A stretch of 64,000 nucleotides of DNA from Nilaparvata lugens. Taxonomy: Eukaryota > Arthropoda > Insecta > Hemiptera > Delphacidae. The notes under the pieces are model-generated. The model made no database searches. It worked only from the letters and a program-made list of their open reading frames with translations, and was not told the origin of the DNA. Within the stretch, counting starts at the first letter, position 1. Every line of letters starts with the position of its first letter. Below are positions 12,614 through 20,460 of the stretch, piece by piece. The DNA is taken from assembly GCF_014356525.2 (NCBI RefSeq), contig NC_052510.1, forward strand, positions 16,354,778 through 16,418,777, given 5' to 3'. A program made the translations under genes and the position numbers.

Positions 12614-13755
12614 CGCGCCCCTGGGTTTGAATTCAAAATATTTGAGAATCACAATGTTTTTAATGAAAACCCACCCTTCAAATACACTGATATACACTAT
12701 ACTTTATTTATAAATTATACTCTCCTACTTCTATCACATTTCGCAGTCATATTTGCTGCATCTCCTTTATACCTTTATCAAATACAATAACAAATTCTCC
12801 TCCTCAACACACATAAAAATATCATAAATATAAACTTCTAAACGTACTCCTCCTGACACCATTTACAACACAGTAATTTTTGAATTCGCCGCTTGCAGGG
12901 CTGCCAACTTAACTACACACATTTCATAATTCTCATAAATGATTCCTTTTAGACAATAATTTCGATTCATAAACTTCTGGGCTTATATCTTATAGTATTT
13001 CTTAGGTCTTAATATAAATAATTTTCTATACATCAGGTACAATACTTTCTTTTGCTAATGGCTCTTTGGTTTTGGTAATTGGTATTCACTTTAAATCTTT
13101 TCAGGTAACAAACGTGGCATAATTAAAAGTAATAAATATAAAAACATATAAATAAATATATCGACATTAATAAATATAATAAATAACAATAATAAATAAC
13201 TCTTTGGGTACAGTACTTCTTTTTATAAACATATGTTCAACAGATATTACATTCATTTGATTTGGGTGGCTTTGGTCAGCTGTTCGCTGTTCTACAATTC
13301 ATAGTGTTACATGTTACAGCAGAATTTGCTATCGACTTTCATAACTAACCTAACTGCTCAATTTTTTCTCTTAAAAAGGTAATTAACAAATTTTAATTTT
13401 ATTATCCCCGCTTGTGTCCTTTTTTATCTGATGTATATAATTTAATTACATATTTAAAAATTGTTCTTTTCCTTATTGCAGGCTTCTGACGGCTGGAAGG
13501 AATTAAAACATTGGATTGTTGCCACGAGGTCCTATACCAATTTTAAATTTATTAAGGAAGGTTAGTAATTGGCTTGATAGTGTTGTTTTCCTTTGACTTC
13601 TTATCATATTTATTTCAAATTCTGTGATATGGCTTGTAGAAATTTCGTGGCTTTCCCGTATCTTTTGGTTTTCTGCTTATAGCTGTTGTAGGCTGGCTAG
13701 GTTATCTGCTGTTGATTTGTTGATTGTTGAGGCTGTCCTAGTTGATAATTTTTCA
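12614..13755 (-). other. Element 3' internal region without pol
   Basis: In element sense this lies between the last open frame and the 3' LTR, where pol would be expected. It is AT-rich, full of stops in all frames, and shows none of the conserved blocks of protease, reverse transcriptase, RNase H or integrase. It is too short (about 1.1 kb) for a complete pol gene. It may be an untranslated region, captured DNA or an eroded deletion product. Confidence 0.6.
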
Positions 13756-14157
13756 TCATGAATTTAAAGCCCTGGTATCTGGTGTATCTTTTAAAACAAT
13801 TCCTTGATCTGGTTCTGTTTTCTTCCTTATGATTTCTATTTTTATTCCGTTGAGTCTCAATATTTTCATTTTAGTGGCATTTTTTATAATTCTAGTTACA
13901 CCAATAAACGACTTTATAATATAAAGCTTCCAATCAACTTCATCCAATACTTTCCACTTAAATTCATTGTTAGGCTTCATCATCATAATAAACAATTCAA
14001 TAATATAACACTTCCAACCAACACTAATAAATTCTTTCAACAATAACATGGTCTTAATTATAGCATCACTTTTCAATATTATCACAGCCATGGTAATCCA
14101 CACAATACAATAAATCAAAACATTAATTAGTTCTTTAATAATATAATCTTTCCACAT
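13756..14157 (-). CDS. Small downstream open frame of the LTR element, unknown
   Basis: This 133-codon frame starts with ATG and overlaps the end of the second Gag frame by 23 bases in a different frame. It has a hydrophobic segment near residues 11-30 (LINVLIYCIVWITMAVIIL) and three degenerate copies of a W-K-x-Y-I-I motif near residues 2, 48 and 76. The DNA shows matching imperfect AT-rich repeats around CTTCCAAYCAAC. The composition may be nothing more than open AT-rich DNA. It resembles no protease, reverse transcriptase or integrase. I cannot assign a function and am unsure it is translated. Confidence 0.25.
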   Translation of the reverse strand: MWKDYIIKELINVLIYCIVWITMAVIILKSDAIIKTMLLLKEFISVGWKCYIIELFIMMMKPNNEFKWKVLDEVDWKLYIIKSFIGVTRIIKNATKMKILRLNGIKIEIIRKKTEPDQGIVLKDTPDTRALNS

Positions 14158-15172
14158 ATAATAGCCCCGGTACTCCCATTTTATTAATATAATTCCTTGT
14201 TTCTTTCACTCTTCTTAACCACCTTCCATTATTCATTAGTCCATCTTCCATTTCCTTGTTGCCCATGCACGAATCCATAGTAGTCCTATCAGTAGCTCCA
14301 GTTTTAATCCATTCATTCAATCCATTTTGCCGGTCACATCGCTGATTTGCCCTCTTGAAGCGAATGTGCCGCGGATGCATGACGTCGGTGGTCTGTTCTC
14401 CAACCTGGTCCCGGTCCGGTATCCTCCTCGGGCGTTTAAACCGTGCATGCGGCTTCCATCGGCGCGCGCGGTTCCTCCTTCGTCGCTTCTTCCGCCTCCG
14501 GGCCTTTCGGTGCATGTTCTTTTTTCGGTCATGTAGTCCGTTCTCCTCGTCCTGATGCCGGTCGGGTGTCCTCGGGCGCCTCCGTCTCCGGGCCTTGGTC
14601 TGCTGTGGGGTTGATTGATGCGCGGGTGTAGTGGCGGTCTCTTGATGCGCGAGTGTGACGTTCAAGGCGGGTAGTGTGGTGACGGTCTCTGGATATGCGG
14701 GCTGCTCTTCCTGCGGTGATGGGTCTTCGGCGGGTTGCTCTTCGGTGGGGAACAGAATACTGAATAGAGGTTGATGCTTGCGGCTGGTTTTAATTGCATT
14801 TTTGGCGGCGGTTTTTTGTGGTTGGATATTGGGGTTATCATATAGTCCTGATTTATTAGCTGTAGTTTTCTGTATGTCTGGTGGCGGGTCGTTGGGTGTT
14901 GGGTTCCGGGTTTTTTGTTGATTCAAACCTATTGCATGTGTTAGTGTATAGTTTGTACTTACTTGTTGAGGTGGTGGTTTATAATTTCTGTTGTAACTGT
15001 TTTGTGTATTATTATTATGTGAGTTTAATCGATCACGGCCATCATAGTGATTCCTACGATTGCTCTGCTGGGCATAGTGGTTGGTTGTACGATTTTGAAA
15101 TTTTTCATTATTCCAATTACCATTTTGCCTGTGCTCATAGCGGCGTTCAAATGGGGAGCAGATCGGTAGCGA
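14135..15172 (-). CDS. Gag C-terminal portion in the -1 frame
   Basis: This frame is open from just after a TGA at 15175-15173 to a stop at 14135. It carries the natural-looking continuation of Gag: first an N/Q/R/Y-rich stretch (including RRNHYDGRD), then a P/Q/E/T-rich linker. A very basic region follows, with two Arg blocks (KARRRRRPRTPDRHQDEE and KARRRKKRRRRNRARRWK) that could bind RNA in place of a zinc knuckle. No CCHC motif is visible. The part over 14330-14760 is notably GC-richer than its surroundings. The frame lies exactly -1 relative to the upstream Gag frame and overlaps it over 15025-15172. It has no good initiator of its own near its start, so it is probably expressed as part of Gag. 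Confidence 0.6.
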   Translation of the reverse strand, partial: SLPICSPFERRYEHRQNGNWNNEKFQNRTTNHYAQQSNRRNHYDGRDRLNSHNNNTQNSYNRNYKPPPQQVSTNYTLTHAIGLNQQKTRNPTPNDPPPDIQKTTANKSGLYDNPNIQPQKTAAKNAIKTSRKHQPLFSILFPTEEQPAEDPSPQEEQPAYPETVTTLPALNVTLAHQETATTPAHQSTPQQTKARRRRRPRTPDRHQDEENGLHDRKKNMHRKARRRKKRRRRNRARRWKPHARFKRPRRIPDRDQVGEQTTDVMHPRHIRFKRANQRCDRQNGLNEWIKTGATDRTTMDSCMGNKEMEDGLMNNGRWLRRVKETRNYINKMGVPGLLYVERLYY

Positions 15173-16833
15173 TCATATGATACCGGTTCATATTTTTGGC
15201 TGTTATGCGGATTAAATTTTGAATTATGCTGATTTGATGCGTATCTCTGGTCTGAGCGGTGGGTTGATATTGCCATTGCAGACTGTATGCCATATAAATG
15301 ATTAATCAGCTGCTTACAATCAGTAATGGGTTGTGTGGCGAGTGCCATTCTAACTTGATACGGTAGCTTCTTTAAAATAATGCTTGCTAACGCCGATTCA
15401 TTAATGGGCTCGCTCAGTTGAGAATTTTTAAATTGTATGGCAGTGACGAAAGTGGTACATGCACCGTCTAAGTTAGGGTTGAAATCGCATGATATGATGT
15501 CCGCTAGCACGTCCAACTGTTTACTTCTGCTCCAATACTGTTCCAGGAAGACAGCGACAAACTCATCCAATGATGTAAACTCATGGGCTCTACTCCGAAA
15601 AAACATCAGGGGTTCGCCAATCAATAAATTAGTCAAACGGAGACGCCAAAAATTCCAAGAGGTAGGTGCAAGAGTTTGTACTAATTTTATCTGATCAATG
15701 AATGGTTGAGGTTGCAAATGGCGATCAGTGTTATCAAATTTTCCTAGTCCTTGTAATATACTATGTACGTTGAGGTTGTCTGTTTGAATTCCTTGAGGTT
15801 GTTGTTGAATATGATTTTCCAATGCTATTATTTTTTCCTGTGTGATCTGCCATTGACTATTATGTGTAATTTTATTTGCGTTTATTTCTTGATTTAGTTG
15901 AGTCAGAGTGGATTTCTGAATTAGTAGAGTTCCATTTAAAGCTTTACAGGTTTCAGTGTTTTGATTGATGCTACCTTGCAGTTGGTTCATTTTTGTGGAC
16001 ATATTAATCTGTTTGTTTTGTATTTCTTTAATATTGTTAATATTTTTGTCAACTGTAGTTGTTAAGTTTTGATTGGCAACGGTAATCTGTTTGTGGATTT
16101 CTTGGTGGCAATCGGCCTTAATGTTATTTGTTATATCCTGAATAGGTGTAGCGATTTGTGTATTTAAGTTGTCTATCCTTTCATTGAGTTCACATGTAAC
16201 CGTATCTAACCTTTCCGATAATCCTGCCGTAACTTTATCTTGACTTTCTTTTTGTAGGGTTATCATTGCTTTTAACTCTTCCCTATGACTCTCTACTTTA
16301 GTTTCAATATTATCCAACCGTTGTTCTACTGATTTTATAGCGCCTGTGGTCTCTTTCATGCCCTGTTCCACTGTCTGTTTATTTTCCTCTTTTACTGTAG
16401 CAATCTCCTTTTTAATTTCCTGCATCATACTATCCATTGTTTTTTGTAACATAATGTTGAAAGTGCTACTCGTTTGTTCCATTATTACCTTTTGAAGCGG
16501 ATCTAGTTCTGTGGTTGAAAACATACTCTGTTTGCCCAGGTGTGACTCGGCCTCCGGCGATGCGGGTTCTGCAGACTGCTCTTCGCCCCCTTCAAAATTG
16601 ATCTCTACTATCCGTTGATTCAATGGTGTGTCAGCGGCGTCGATTCGAGTGGAGGATAGAGGTTGCAGACCTGGTGGATCGAAAATTATCGACCCGACGC
16701 TTCCTGGTTCCCTTTCTCGTGGCGTATTGGCATCTACCGTGGTGGGGTTTGATGTGCTCGGAGTCGACAAAGTGGGATCTGTGCAACCGCCGTACATATA
16801 TGAAACTTCAGAGTTTGCGGGAGTGTGATTCAT
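15025..16833 (-). CDS. Gag-like protein of the LTR retrotransposon (main frame)
   Basis: A 602-codon frame starts at ATG 16833, about 0.5 kb into the internal region from the 5' LTR, as expected for gag. Residues about 1-100 are low-complexity. Residues about 105-350 are K/E/Q/N-rich with heptad-like spacing and probably coiled coil. Residues about 360-520 resemble a retrotransposon capsid domain, with a WNFWRLRLTNLLIGEP stretch, a FTSLDEFVAVFLEQYWS motif and a following helix-rich part with ILKKLPYQVRMAL. The last 45 or so residues (after YDRYRSAP) look like out-of-frame translation, while the -1 frame continues plausible Gag sequence. That means either a 1-bp mutation near 15150 or programmed frameshifting. 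No pol follows. Family assignment rests on my reading of motifs, not on a search. Confidence 0.75.
   Translation of the reverse strand: MNHTPANSEVSYMYGGCTDPTLSTPSTSNPTTVDANTPREREPGSVGSIIFDPPGLQPLSSTRIDAADTPLNQRIVEINFEGGEEQSAEPASPEAESHLGKQSMFSTTELDPLQKVIMEQTSSTFNIMLQKTMDSMMQEIKKEIATVKEENKQTVEQGMKETTGAIKSVEQRLDNIETKVESHREELKAMITLQKESQDKVTAGLSERLDTVTCELNERIDNLNTQIATPIQDITNNIKADCHQEIHKQITVANQNLTTTVDKNINNIKEIQNKQINMSTKMNQLQGSINQNTETCKALNGTLLIQKSTLTQLNQEINANKITHNSQWQITQEKIIALENHIQQQPQGIQTDNLNVHSILQGLGKFDNTDRHLQPQPFIDQIKLVQTLAPTSWNFWRLRLTNLLIGEPLMFFRSRAHEFTSLDEFVAVFLEQYWSRSKQLDVLADIISCDFNPNLDGACTTFVTAIQFKNSQLSEPINESALASIILKKLPYQVRMALATQPITDCKQLINHLYGIQSAMAISTHRSDQRYASNQHNSKFNPHNSQKYEPVSYDRYRSAPHLNAAMSTGKMVIGIMKNFKIVQPTTMPSRAIVGITMMAVID
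15097..15103 (-). promoter_or_regulatory. Candidate -1 frameshift heptamer A_AAT_TTC
   Basis: In the Gag frame the codons AAA-AAT-TTC create a heptamer of the X_XXY_YYZ type, in the correct register, inside the 148-base overlap of the two Gag frames. Slippage by -1 here would move ribosomes into the frame that runs to 14135. Against this, the -1 frame already looks Gag-like for some 50 bases upstream of the heptamer, which fits a mutation near 15150 better. Confidence 0.3.
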
Positions 16834-16962
16834 TATGTCAATGTGATAAATGCTAATTAAACAGTGATAAGAATGATAAGCGAAAATGCTTAAAAAAGAG
16901 ACACAACCGGGACTTACAGTGAACAGTGATGTGTAAAGTGTTTGGATACTCTTACAACCAGG

Positions 16963-16970
16963 TATTTATA
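16963..16970 (-). promoter_or_regulatory. TATAAATA box in the leader
   Basis: The plus strand reads TATTTATA, giving TATAAATA in element sense, about 130 bases before the gag ATG. With the GTAAGT further downstream it could mark an internal promoter and a spliced leader, or it may be chance in AT-rich DNA. Confidence 0.25.
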
Positions 16971-17341
16971 CTTAAGTTTTTTACAATGCTCTAGCGCCCT
17001 CAATGTTTTGTTGATTTATTTTTGGCTAGTTTACAGGCTGCGACTTATTTTCCAACCGGCTTAAACACCTAATATATTTTTGACTAGAAAGTAATAGCAG
17101 TTTAGGCTTATAAAATATAATCTCTCTCTATAAACATGTAATTTTTCACAGTACTAATAATATAAAATTTTCTTTAAAACATATAATTTCTCTCTATTTA
17201 AAGCTCTTGTTTCCCCAAAAAGTAATACAAATATTCCTTCGCCAGTTTTCCTCACAACTCGTATAAGTTATCTATAATTTTCACTATGGTTATTGACCTA
17301 ATTTCAAGTAATTATTCAATGAGCTTGGCTCTCATCATCAG

Positions 17342-17359
17342 TCCCACGTTGGCACGACA
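17342..17359 (-). promoter_or_regulatory. Primer-binding region, tRNA-Lys-like
   Basis: Starting about 8 bases inside the LTR end, element sense reads TGTCGTGCCAACGTGGGA. The core CCAACGTGGG is the complement of the 3' region of animal tRNA-Lys(CUU), whose primer sites read TGGCGCCCAACGTGGGGC in many gypsy-group elements. The outer bases differ, so the match is imperfect and the primer assignment is tentative. Confidence 0.5.
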
Positions 17360-17367
17360 TGTATTTC

Positions 17368-19362
17368 TGTCACGTTATTCTTTATATAAAATAACGATTA
17401 GCCTCCTGCTTGGCATCAGTCGGTAAAGCATGAGATTTAATATAATAGGGCGTGGTTTTCTAATAATATTCAGTCTTAAAAAATCTTGATAGGCCTAGAT
17501 ATGGGCTTCTCCAATAACTCTTGTAATTCAATAATAATAAATATATATATATATAAATGATACTTATACTACAGAGATGAGGAATATAAAATAAATTGCA
17601 CACCATGAAAATTTTACACATATATTACATAAATAATGCAAAGATCAGTCGAGGCAAAAAATATATATAGAGCGATAAAAAATATAATATAAAAATAGAA
17701 CAATATTTGAAATCAATAAAAATATCACAGGCTAACTTTATATTCTAGATTTATGGCACGAATCATTACCATGTGCCTTTATCTTGAAATCATATGCATT
17801 CTTTGGCATGTAGCTGTGACATGTACTTGCTAATACTTGTCTGCTTGGATAATTCAATCATAAATATGTGCTCTAAGATCAGCTTGATAAATTAGCCACT
17901 AATAATCCAAATATATCTATATATTAAAATCTCTAGTATTTAGTAGATTTATTTGTATCGAATATATATTTTTATCTCAGGGTGCAAGATTCGGCACCTG
18001 ACGGAATAGGTAGAGCCATTCATCTAGTGAATTAGAACTATGATAAATTATCGCAAATTGTATTGCAAAAAATTAAATATTGTATGCATATGTTTTAATA
18101 GCCTAGATTTCGTACTTCTTTGATTAAATAGAAATTTCTAAAAATATTGATCTATATATTTTTCTTTCAATTAAATACCTTTAATACTAATTTTTACTTG
18201 CGCAAGTATTACTCTTATTAATTTCTTAACTTATAATAACCCTTTCGGCGAGCTAGCTTTGATCATCAGATTATTTCGAAGCACTAGGGCGCCCATCACT
18301 AAATTCAAATTTACATCACTCACGTGTCGAAAATCTTCTTGTAAGCCGCCGATGTCGATCCAACTCCATGCGGTCCGGGAATATGGTAGCCGGAATCGTC
18401 TCCTCCAAGGGGTTTATAAATTTAATTAAAATGAAAAATGACTTCTGCTTCACAATAGCATCACGAAGTCTTTTAAGAAATTAATAATTTACTTTAACTT
18501 TAATTTTTACAAAATTATTAATAAGGTACTTCGCTCTAAAATATTTGGGGTCCTCTTATGGTGGCATCTGGCTGGCGAGTGCTGGTTCTTCCTTCTCAAG
18601 TTTTACAGATCCTCTTTCCGACTTTCAAATTAGCATAAAATTTAAATATCTCAATCCTCCGCCATTAAATTCAAATAGATCTTACAAAGAATGCCAAAAT
18701 ATTGCTTAGATTATATGATTAATAATTTCTTTGCATTCGAGCCATATTGATAACATAGATTACACAAATTTTTACACGAAATCTACTACAATTATATAAA
18801 TATATAGAAATATTTTTGAACTGGCCTACAGTTGCCGCCTATTAACTGCCGTTTTACTATTGGTGCATGCAAATTTTATTAGGTATTCATGCGCCTGGTA
18901 ACTCTTATTTCCTAAATACATTAAATTATTTTTATTTGGTTTTATATTTATGCTCTTTGCATGCTAGTTAATATTATATATATTAATATTAATTCCATGC
19001 TAACTAATAATTAGCCACGTGGACGGGTGTTTTCTCACATTGCACACCGTCTGATTGCAATAAAGCTCTGCCAAGGGGTTTTGGTCAGATTCTACGTTCT
19101 TCGGTTTGATCGATCTCTAGGTCACCGATCTGTGAATACATCTATCTAACCTCAATCTTCAAATATTTTATAAATAATATATTTATGAGTAATAAACTTC
19201 CTTCAAATCCTTTTTAAGTTCTTGTACCATTTAGCCAGAACAAGCTGATGCTATCTTATCTTGATTATTATCTGCTTGGCGATATTAGCCAATTACTTTA
19301 TTTTTAGACCTATTACTATTTCTGTTAGGTTTTTTTCTCTACCCAAATTTAAATATGTTACA
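17368..19362 (-). repeat. 5' LTR of the retrotransposon (right copy)
   Basis: 1995 bp, nearly identical to 10622-12613 and in direct orientation. Since the gag frame and primer region are on the minus strand next to its left edge, this is the 5' LTR and should hold the promoter. I did not assign U3/R/U5 boundaries. The 63-codon open frame at 19261-19452 crosses the LTR edge and is not a gene. Confidence 0.95.
17401..17458 (+). other. tRNA-Lys-like sequence inside the LTR (right copy)
   Basis: Identical to the tRNA-like segment at 10655-10712, in the same position of the LTR, so it was part of the element before this insertion. See that entry for the comparison. Confidence 0.5.
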
Positions 19363-19366
19363 AGGG
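19363..19366 (+). repeat. Target-site duplication, right (AGGG)
   Basis: AGGG directly follows the LTR end TGTTACA and equals the four bases before the other LTR. This shows that the element is a single complete insertion. Confidence 0.85.
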
Positions 19367-19489
19367 TTATCAAGCTTCATTTTTTCTATTCTCCTTCTTT
19401 CTTCTTCGACAAAAGAAAAAGAAGGGTTTGGCTCACTTTCAGGGGAGGTTGACCAAAATAATTTGGGAGTGAAATGGATATGACCGAAC

Positions 19490-20460
19490 TGTTCGATCTT
19501 CAAAGTGGGAGCAGAATGGAAATTTTGAGAAGAAGAGAGGCAGCAGAGAAAAAGAAGAAAAGGAACCAGAAGAACTAGCTGAAAATGAAGTAGGAGAATG
19601 AATCACAAAACGAAAAATAAGGAAATAAATAAAGAACAGAGACGGAAGAAGAAGTAATCAATCAGGGATAGGGATGCTGAAACTGAGAAGAAGGAGATGG
19701 AAAAAATGTTAGGAGGAAGAAAGCATGAAGAAGGTGATAAAAAAGATCTCCGAAGGAGTGAAAGCGATCCCAGGGAGAAGTTGGGAGGGATTAAGAAGGA
19801 AGTTGCAAAAGTGAATAATAAAAGAGAAAAGTGATGGAAGAGATCAAAAAAAGCGTAGGGAATGATAAGCAGACAGAAAAGGGAGATTCAAGAAGATAGC
19901 AAAAAAAGAACATTAAAAAGAGAAAAATGGGAAAGGGAGGTGGAATAGTGATAGAGTTGTGAAGGGGAGAAATGGAACGAGACAAATGAAGTCAAGAAAA
20001 GAGCAGAGGATGAAGATTACAAAGAAGAGTTTATGGGCTACTAAGACAAGAAAAGTAGTTTTATATCTTAAGGAATAAAGCTGGATAAAGAAAAAGATCT
20101 CAATGAAAAGACATTGTGGTATTGTGACATTTATTCATCAGTTTGGATAACTACCTCAATATTACATTCACAGCTACTTAGAAAGTAACAGAAGAAATAT
20201 GATAGATAGAATACAAGATCATGAGAGACAACATGAGGTGAAGATCTGGGTGAGAAAGAGAAATACAAATGGAAGAACAGTATGTGACTAAAGAAGAGCA
20301 CAACGATGAAGGATAAGATGAAAATCATGAATGACGAGAAAGAGAAATTCCAAGATGAACGAAAGGGGAAAGAACAGGAAAAAGAGAGGTAAGAAAAACA
20401 AAATGCGAAAACGTTAAGACGGTTGTGAAGGAGCAGATGGCAAGAGGACAGATCGGATTG
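19490..20460 (+). repeat. Long purine-rich (GA) tract
   Basis: The plus strand is dominated by A and G over most of this 1 kb (for example GAGAAGAAGAGAGGCAGCAG), with a less biased break near 20060-20200. Minus-strand ORFs 19791-19985 and 20131-20658 are F/S/L/P-rich and follow from this composition. No coding gene is supported. Confidence 0.65.

Larger units (their letters stand above)
16834..17367 (-). other. 5' leader of the LTR element
   Basis: The untranslated segment between the 5' LTR and the gag start. In element sense it contains a tRNA-Lys-like primer site close to the LTR, a TATAAATA box at 16970-16963 and a GTAAGT splice-donor-like hexamer at 16917-16912. No gene of its own is visible. 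Confidence 0.6.
10622..19362 (-). mobile_element. Non-autonomous Gag-only LTR retrotransposon (gypsy-like), 8.7 kb
   Basis: The element has two direct LTRs of 1992 and 1995 bp, an internal region of about 4.75 kb and a 4-bp AGGG target duplication. The coding frames and primer-binding region are on the minus strand, so the 5' LTR is the right-hand one (17368-19362). Internal order in element sense: leader with a tRNA-Lys-like primer site (17367-16834), Gag-like gene (16833-14135, two frames), then about 1.5 kb of AT-rich DNA. I see no protease DTG/DSG motif, no reverse transcriptase YxDD block, no RNase H and no integrase HHCC or DDE region. By my comparison the LTRs differ at about six positions (one substitution and five 1-bp indels), implying recent insertion. 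An element lacking pol must have been mobilised in trans. The long LTRs and tRNA-Lys-like site recall the Osvaldo/Ulysses branch of gypsy elements, but that placement is inference. Confidence 0.9.
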
